Assembly (NCBI GenBank): GCA_937995275.1
Contig: CALKKN010000320.1
Coordinates: 1 to 11,188 of the forward strand
From: an uncultured Lysobacterales bacterium
GTDB taxonomy: Bacteria > Pseudomonadota > Gammaproteobacteria > Xanthomonadales > SZUA-36
Length of the DNA: 11,188 nt
Reading direction: 5' to 3'
The translations under genes and the position numbers were made by a program. A model generated the notes under the pieces. It was not told the DNA's origin. It ran no database searches and saw nothing but the letters and a program-made list of their open reading frames with translations. How positions within the stretch are numbered: position 1 is the first letter of the stretch; every line of letters starts with the position of its first letter. Positions 7,995 through 11,188 of this stretch are shown in pieces.

Positions 7995-9398
7995 TTAATC
8001 AATTCCGAATTTCTTCAGCTTGTACCGGAACGAGCGAAAGCTGATTCCGAGCAACTCGGCCGCCCGCGTCTTGTTGTAGCGGGCCTTCACCAGCGCATCC
8101 TCGAGCATCTTCTTCTCGATGCCTTCCATGTAGGCGTCGAGGGATTCGTCCTCGTCCTTGGCCGCGGCGACCGCGGCCGCCTCCGCCTGTCGCGCCGAGT
8201 CGTGCACCTCGACGCGTTCGAGCAGCAGGTCGGCCGGCTGGATGACGTTGCCTTCGCACATCGTCACGGCCCGCTGCAGGATGTTCATGAGTTCACGCAC
8301 ATTGCCCGTGTAGGGGTGGTTCTGCAGGGCCTTCAGCGCCTCGGGCGAGAGCGACGGTACCTCGCCGTCACCCCACTGTTCCCCGATTTCGGCCAGGAAG
8401 CGTTCGGCCAGCAGCGGAATGTCTTCCACGCGTTCACTCAGCCCGGGCATGTGCAGATCGATCACGTTCAGGCGGAAATAGAGGTCGCTGCGGAACTTGC
8501 CGCTTTCCACCAGGGGCTTCAGCGGGTGGTGCGTCGCGCTCAGGATGCGCACGTCGACCGGCACTTCCTCGCGGGCGCCGATCGGCATGACCGCCTTTTC
8601 CTGGATCACGCGCAGCAGCTTGACCTGCATGTGCAGCGGCAGGTCGGCGATTTCGTCCAGCAGCAGCGTGCCGCCGTCCGCCGCCTGGAGCAGCCCTTCC
8701 TTGTCCGCGTTGGCGCCGGTGAAGCTACCTTTCCGGTGGCCGAAGAACTCGCTTTCCATCAGTTCGGTCGGGATGGCGCCGCAGTTCACCGGGACGAAGG
8801 GCCCGTCGCCGCGCGGCCCCAGTTCGTGGATCAGGCGCGCCGCCAGTTCCTTGCCGGAGCCGGAATCGCCGCTGACCAGCACGGGCGCCTGGCTGCGGGC
8901 CAGCTTGGCGATCATCTCCTTGCACTGCTCGATAGCCGGCGAAGATCCGGTCAGGCGGTCAAGGGGGGAGGCGGGTTGTGCTGCGTGGCGAGCGTCGGCG
9001 GTCGCGGCCCCGGGCGCTTCGTCGCGCCGCAACTTCAGCGCCGTGTTTACCAGTTGGCGCAAGATGGTGAGATCCACCGGCTTGGAGACGAAGTCGAAGG
9101 CGCCGATTTTCAGGGCATACACGGCGTCCTCGACCTTGCCGTGCGCGGTGATGACCGCCGTCGGCAGGTTGGGATAATGCTCGGCGATTTCCTCGACCAG
9201 CTTCAGCCCGTTGCCGTCGGGCAGCCGCATGTCGGTGAGGCAGAAACCGAATTCGCCGCCCTGCAGTTCGCGCCGCGCACCGGCGAGGTCCTCCGCGGTC
9301 GTCACCTCGAGCCCCATGCGGCTCAGCGTCATGTCGAGCAGTTCGAGGATGTCGGGCTCGTCGTCGATCACCAACACCCGCTTCGAAATCTGGTTCAT
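7995..9398 (-). CDS. pilR: Sigma-54-dependent response regulator of pilus expression
   Basis: PilR, phosphorylated by PilS, activates RpoN-dependent pilA transcription. The 467-residue protein has an NtrC-type layout. The receiver domain (about 6-120) has acidic D12/D13, phospho-acceptor D56 (LTDMRLPDGNG), T84 and K106. The AAA+ domain (about 148-385) has Walker A GDSGSGKE (177-184), the sigma-54 contact loop GSFTGA (224-229; the Ser variant also occurs in Pseudomonas PilR as I recall), Walker B GGTLLLDE (242-249), and RxDLYFRLNV (303-312). An acidic alanine-rich linker (402-420) leads to a Fis-type helix-turn-helix (about 440-463, NKTRAAELLGISFRSFRYKL). The ATG lies 15 bases after the pilS stop. 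AAGGAG abuts it with no spacer, so an AGGG seven bases upstream or coupling to pilS probably supports initiation. The stop is immediately followed by a REP-like hairpin. Confidence 0.95.
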   Translation of the reverse strand: MNQISKRVLVIDDEPDILELLDMTLSRMGLEVTTAEDLAGARRELQGGEFGFCLTDMRLPDGNGLKLVEEIAEHYPNLPTAVITAHGKVEDAVYALKIGAFDFVSKPVDLTILRQLVNTALKLRRDEAPGAATADARHAAQPASPLDRLTGSSPAIEQCKEMIAKLARSQAPVLVSGDSGSGKELAARLIHELGPRGDGPFVPVNCGAIPTELMESEFFGHRKGSFTGANADKEGLLQAADGGTLLLDEIADLPLHMQVKLLRVIQEKAVMPIGAREEVPVDVRILSATHHPLKPLVESGKFRSDLYFRLNVIDLHMPGLSERVEDIPLLAERFLAEIGEQWGDGEVPSLSPEALKALQNHPYTGNVRELMNILQRAVTMCEGNVIQPADLLLERVEVHDSARQAEAAAVAAAKDEDESLDAYMEGIEKKMLEDALVKARYNKTRAAELLGISFRSFRYKLKKFGID

Positions 9399-9413
9399 CT
9401 CCTTACCCTGAAA

Positions 9414-11066
9414 TCAGCCCAGGCCGGCTGCCTGCGGATCCCGGTCCGTGGCCGACGCGACCCGGGCCAGCGCCAGCCGGATGTGAAAGAAGGCGCCCTC
9501 GCCGGGTTCGGAGTCTACCGTAAGTTCGGCCTGGTTTGCCTCACAGAGTTGCCGCGCGATGTACAGACCGAGGCCGGAACCTTCCTTGCGCGTCGTGTAG
9601 AAGGGTTCGAAGATTCTGCCCAGCTGCCTCTCGCTGATGCCCGGCCCGTTATCGGCCACGGTGATGATGCAGAAGCCCGCCTCCTCGTCGCGGGTCAGGG
9701 CCAAGCGTACTTTCGGGGTGGAGCGGTCCCTGCCGGCGTGATCGACGGCGTTGTCCAGCAGCTTCCACAGGCACTGGCTAAGCTGGCTCTTGTCGCACAG
9801 GACGCAGGTTTCCTCCGTTGGGATCGCGGATTCCAGGTCAAGCGAATGGCTGTTTCGGGAAGTCTGGAACTCGTTGGCGAACTCCGGCAGGAACGTATGC
9901 AGGGGCACCAGTTCGGGCCGCGACTGCTCGCGACGCGAAAGTTGCAGGATGTTTTCGACAATGCCGTTCATCCGCTTGACATGTCGCCGGATGATGTTGG
10001 TCAGGCGCATGTCCGCTGAGCTGATGTCGGGTGACTCTTCCAGCAGCTGGGAGGCATGACTGAGTGCGGCCAGGGGATTTCGAATCTCGTGGGCGATGCT
10101 GCCCGACAGCTTGGCCAGTGAATTGACCGTAAATTCGACGGCGCGGCGCGCGACGACGTTGTTGTCGTCCAGGAAGATCAGGGCACCCAGCCCCCGCTCG
10201 CCGGGCAGGTTGACGAAACTGGGCAGGACCTGGGCCTGGCTGGGCTCCAGCACGACCGGACGCGGCTCGATGTCGGGCCGCTCGCGCCAGTCGGCGAGGG
10301 CCTGTTCAAGCCGCGGAGACAATGACCACAGGGCGCCGTGGCGAACCGAAGGGCTGCCCATCAGGAACCAGGCCGATTCGTTCATGATCTGGATCAGGTT
10401 GGTTTCGTTCACGGCCAGCACGCCGACGCGCATGCGTCGGATAACCAATTCGTTGACCTGCTCCAGTTCGCTGAGGGCGGCCCCCCGCCGTTCGGCGATC
10501 AGGCGGAAATCCCGGGCCCAGTAGGCCAGCCTGTTGGCCACGAGGGCGGATACCATGGCGGTTACGCCGAACAGCCCGGCCGCGATCAGGGAATCGGCCG
10601 CTCCGTTGCCGGCTGCATAGCGCCACAGCGTCGTGCCGATCATGCTCAGGCTGGCGATGGAGGCGATCAGCAACGCTATCCGCAGGGGCAGCAGGACCGC
10701 GGCCATCGCGCTGGTGAAAACCAGCAGGATGCCGATGCCCCCACCCACGCCGCCGTACGCGACCACCAGTAACGACAGGAACACGACGTCCGTGAGCAGC
10801 GAGTAGGTGGCCAGGCGATGGCAGTTGGCGTCCGGCCGGCGGGCACTGAAGAGGTGAAAGGCGGCGAACAGCAGGTAGCCCAGCAGGATGATACTGGCGG
10901 CGATCCGGGGCACGCCGTAGGCGTTGGCGGCCGCCGTGACCCCGCCAAAATGGGCGAGGCCGAGGAGAACCGTGACGACCATGCGGTAGGCGTTCAGGTA
11001 ACTGACGACCTTGCGCGTCAGCGCCTCCGGCAGGGGCCAGGAGGTGTACTCGACCGTTCTTGCCAT
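9414..11066 (-). CDS. pilS: Membrane sensor histidine kinase of pilus expression
   Basis: PilS senses pilin levels or other envelope cues in the inner membrane and phosphorylates PilR. From the ATG at 11066 it is 550 residues. About six membrane segments fall in residues 25-180, a PAS-like domain around 205-300 (RMRVGVLAVNETNLIQIMNESA), then HisKA with H326 (SGSIAHEIRNPLAALSHASQLL). The HATPase_c domain shows the N box KLLDNAVDHA (N439), G1 DNGPG (472-476), FEPFYTT (486-492) and G2 GSGLGL (496-501). The FEPFYTT/GLGLY pattern and overall size match Pseudomonas PilS. I chose 11066 because GGAG lies nine bases upstream and because the farthest in-frame ATG (11153) falls upstream of the predicted -10. 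An ATG at 11093 is a weaker alternative. A CVLC motif (C421, C424) at the start of the ATPase domain is unusual to my eye. Confidence 0.93.
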   Translation of the reverse strand: MARTVEYTSWPLPEALTRKVVSYLNAYRMVVTVLLGLAHFGGVTAAANAYGVPRIAASIILLGYLLFAAFHLFSARRPDANCHRLATYSLLTDVVFLSLLVVAYGGVGGGIGILLVFTSAMAAVLLPLRIALLIASIASLSMIGTTLWRYAAGNGAADSLIAAGLFGVTAMVSALVANRLAYWARDFRLIAERRGAALSELEQVNELVIRRMRVGVLAVNETNLIQIMNESAWFLMGSPSVRHGALWSLSPRLEQALADWRERPDIEPRPVVLEPSQAQVLPSFVNLPGERGLGALIFLDDNNVVARRAVEFTVNSLAKLSGSIAHEIRNPLAALSHASQLLEESPDISSADMRLTNIIRRHVKRMNGIVENILQLSRREQSRPELVPLHTFLPEFANEFQTSRNSHSLDLESAIPTEETCVLCDKSQLSQCLWKLLDNAVDHAGRDRSTPKVRLALTRDEEAGFCIITVADNGPGISERQLGRIFEPFYTTRKEGSGLGLYIARQLCEANQAELTVDSEPGEGAFFHIRLALARVASATDRDPQAAGLG

Positions 11067-11143
11067 GTTCCGTCGCTCCGGGAATAACTCCATTTCCACG
11101 CTGAGCTGCTTTGATCCTTGCCCGTATTCCGGCGGGTGCGAGC

Positions 11144-11152
11144 AGTATACCA
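11144..11152 (-). promoter_or_regulatory. Predicted extended -10 promoter of pilSR
   Basis: The minus strand reads TGGTATACT, an extended -10 (TG, one base, then TATACT, five of six consensus bases). No good -35 is seen 16-18 bases upstream, as is usual for extended -10 promoters. Transcription would start near 11137, about 70 bases before the pilS ATG at 11066. Confidence 0.55.
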
Positions 11153-11188
11153 CCGGCCGAAATTGACTTTGATTTTGGCCCGGATTCG

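Noticed and set aside
8202..10019. A 605-codon open frame on the plus strand, antisense to pilR and pilS
   Set aside because: It shows the same reverse-complement composition artefact. pilR and pilS motifs on the other strand are complete.
11067..11153. N-terminal extension of PilS from an ATG at 11153
   Set aside because: The codon is upstream of the predicted -10 at 11144-11149, and a better ribosome site precedes the ATG at 11066.

Overview
The window reads as gammaproteobacterial chromosome. The evidence is a GC-rich type IVa pilus block with a Pseudomonas/Xanthomonas-type pilin, a PilS/PilR two-component pair with a sigma-54 pilA promoter, a linked pilD-coaE pair, and REP-like palindromes. 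The type IV pilus clusters of Xanthomonadales or Chromatiales are the closest fit I can name. The assignment below order level is inference.

Layout: (1) Bases 2-190 (+) hold the C-terminal end of a WecE/RffA-type sugar aminotransferase. (2) Bases 303-2369 (+) hold a large polytopic membrane protein of GT-C glycosyltransferase type. It is visibly less GC-rich than the rest and resembles a surface-polysaccharide gene. (3) Everything from 2366 to 11066 lies on the minus strand. In transcription order it is pilS, pilR, pilA, pilB, pilC, pilD, coaE. The last codons of coaE and of the GT-C gene overlap convergently.

How the genes work together: PilS (membrane histidine kinase) signals to PilR (NtrC-family sigma-54 activator). 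PilR should drive pilA from a near-perfect -24/-12 promoter at 7726-7741, helped by tandem ATTGT-type repeats about 100-125 bp upstream of the predicted start. PilA prepilin is cleaved and N-methylated by PilD, then polymerised by the PilB ATPase acting on the platform protein PilC. A strong terminator after pilA (7125-7160) separates abundant pilin mRNA from the pilB-pilC-pilD-coaE unit, which has its own sigma-70-like promoter. coaE makes coenzyme A and is a housekeeping passenger.

I found no previously undescribed multi-gene system. The items worth a second look are small: a pilA GTG start in the loop of a perfect hairpin, a PilB with an altered zinc-cysteine motif, an inverted REP-like pair between pilR and the pilA promoter, a perfect dyad between the pilA stop and its terminator, and the convergent junction with the lower-GC membrane protein gene.
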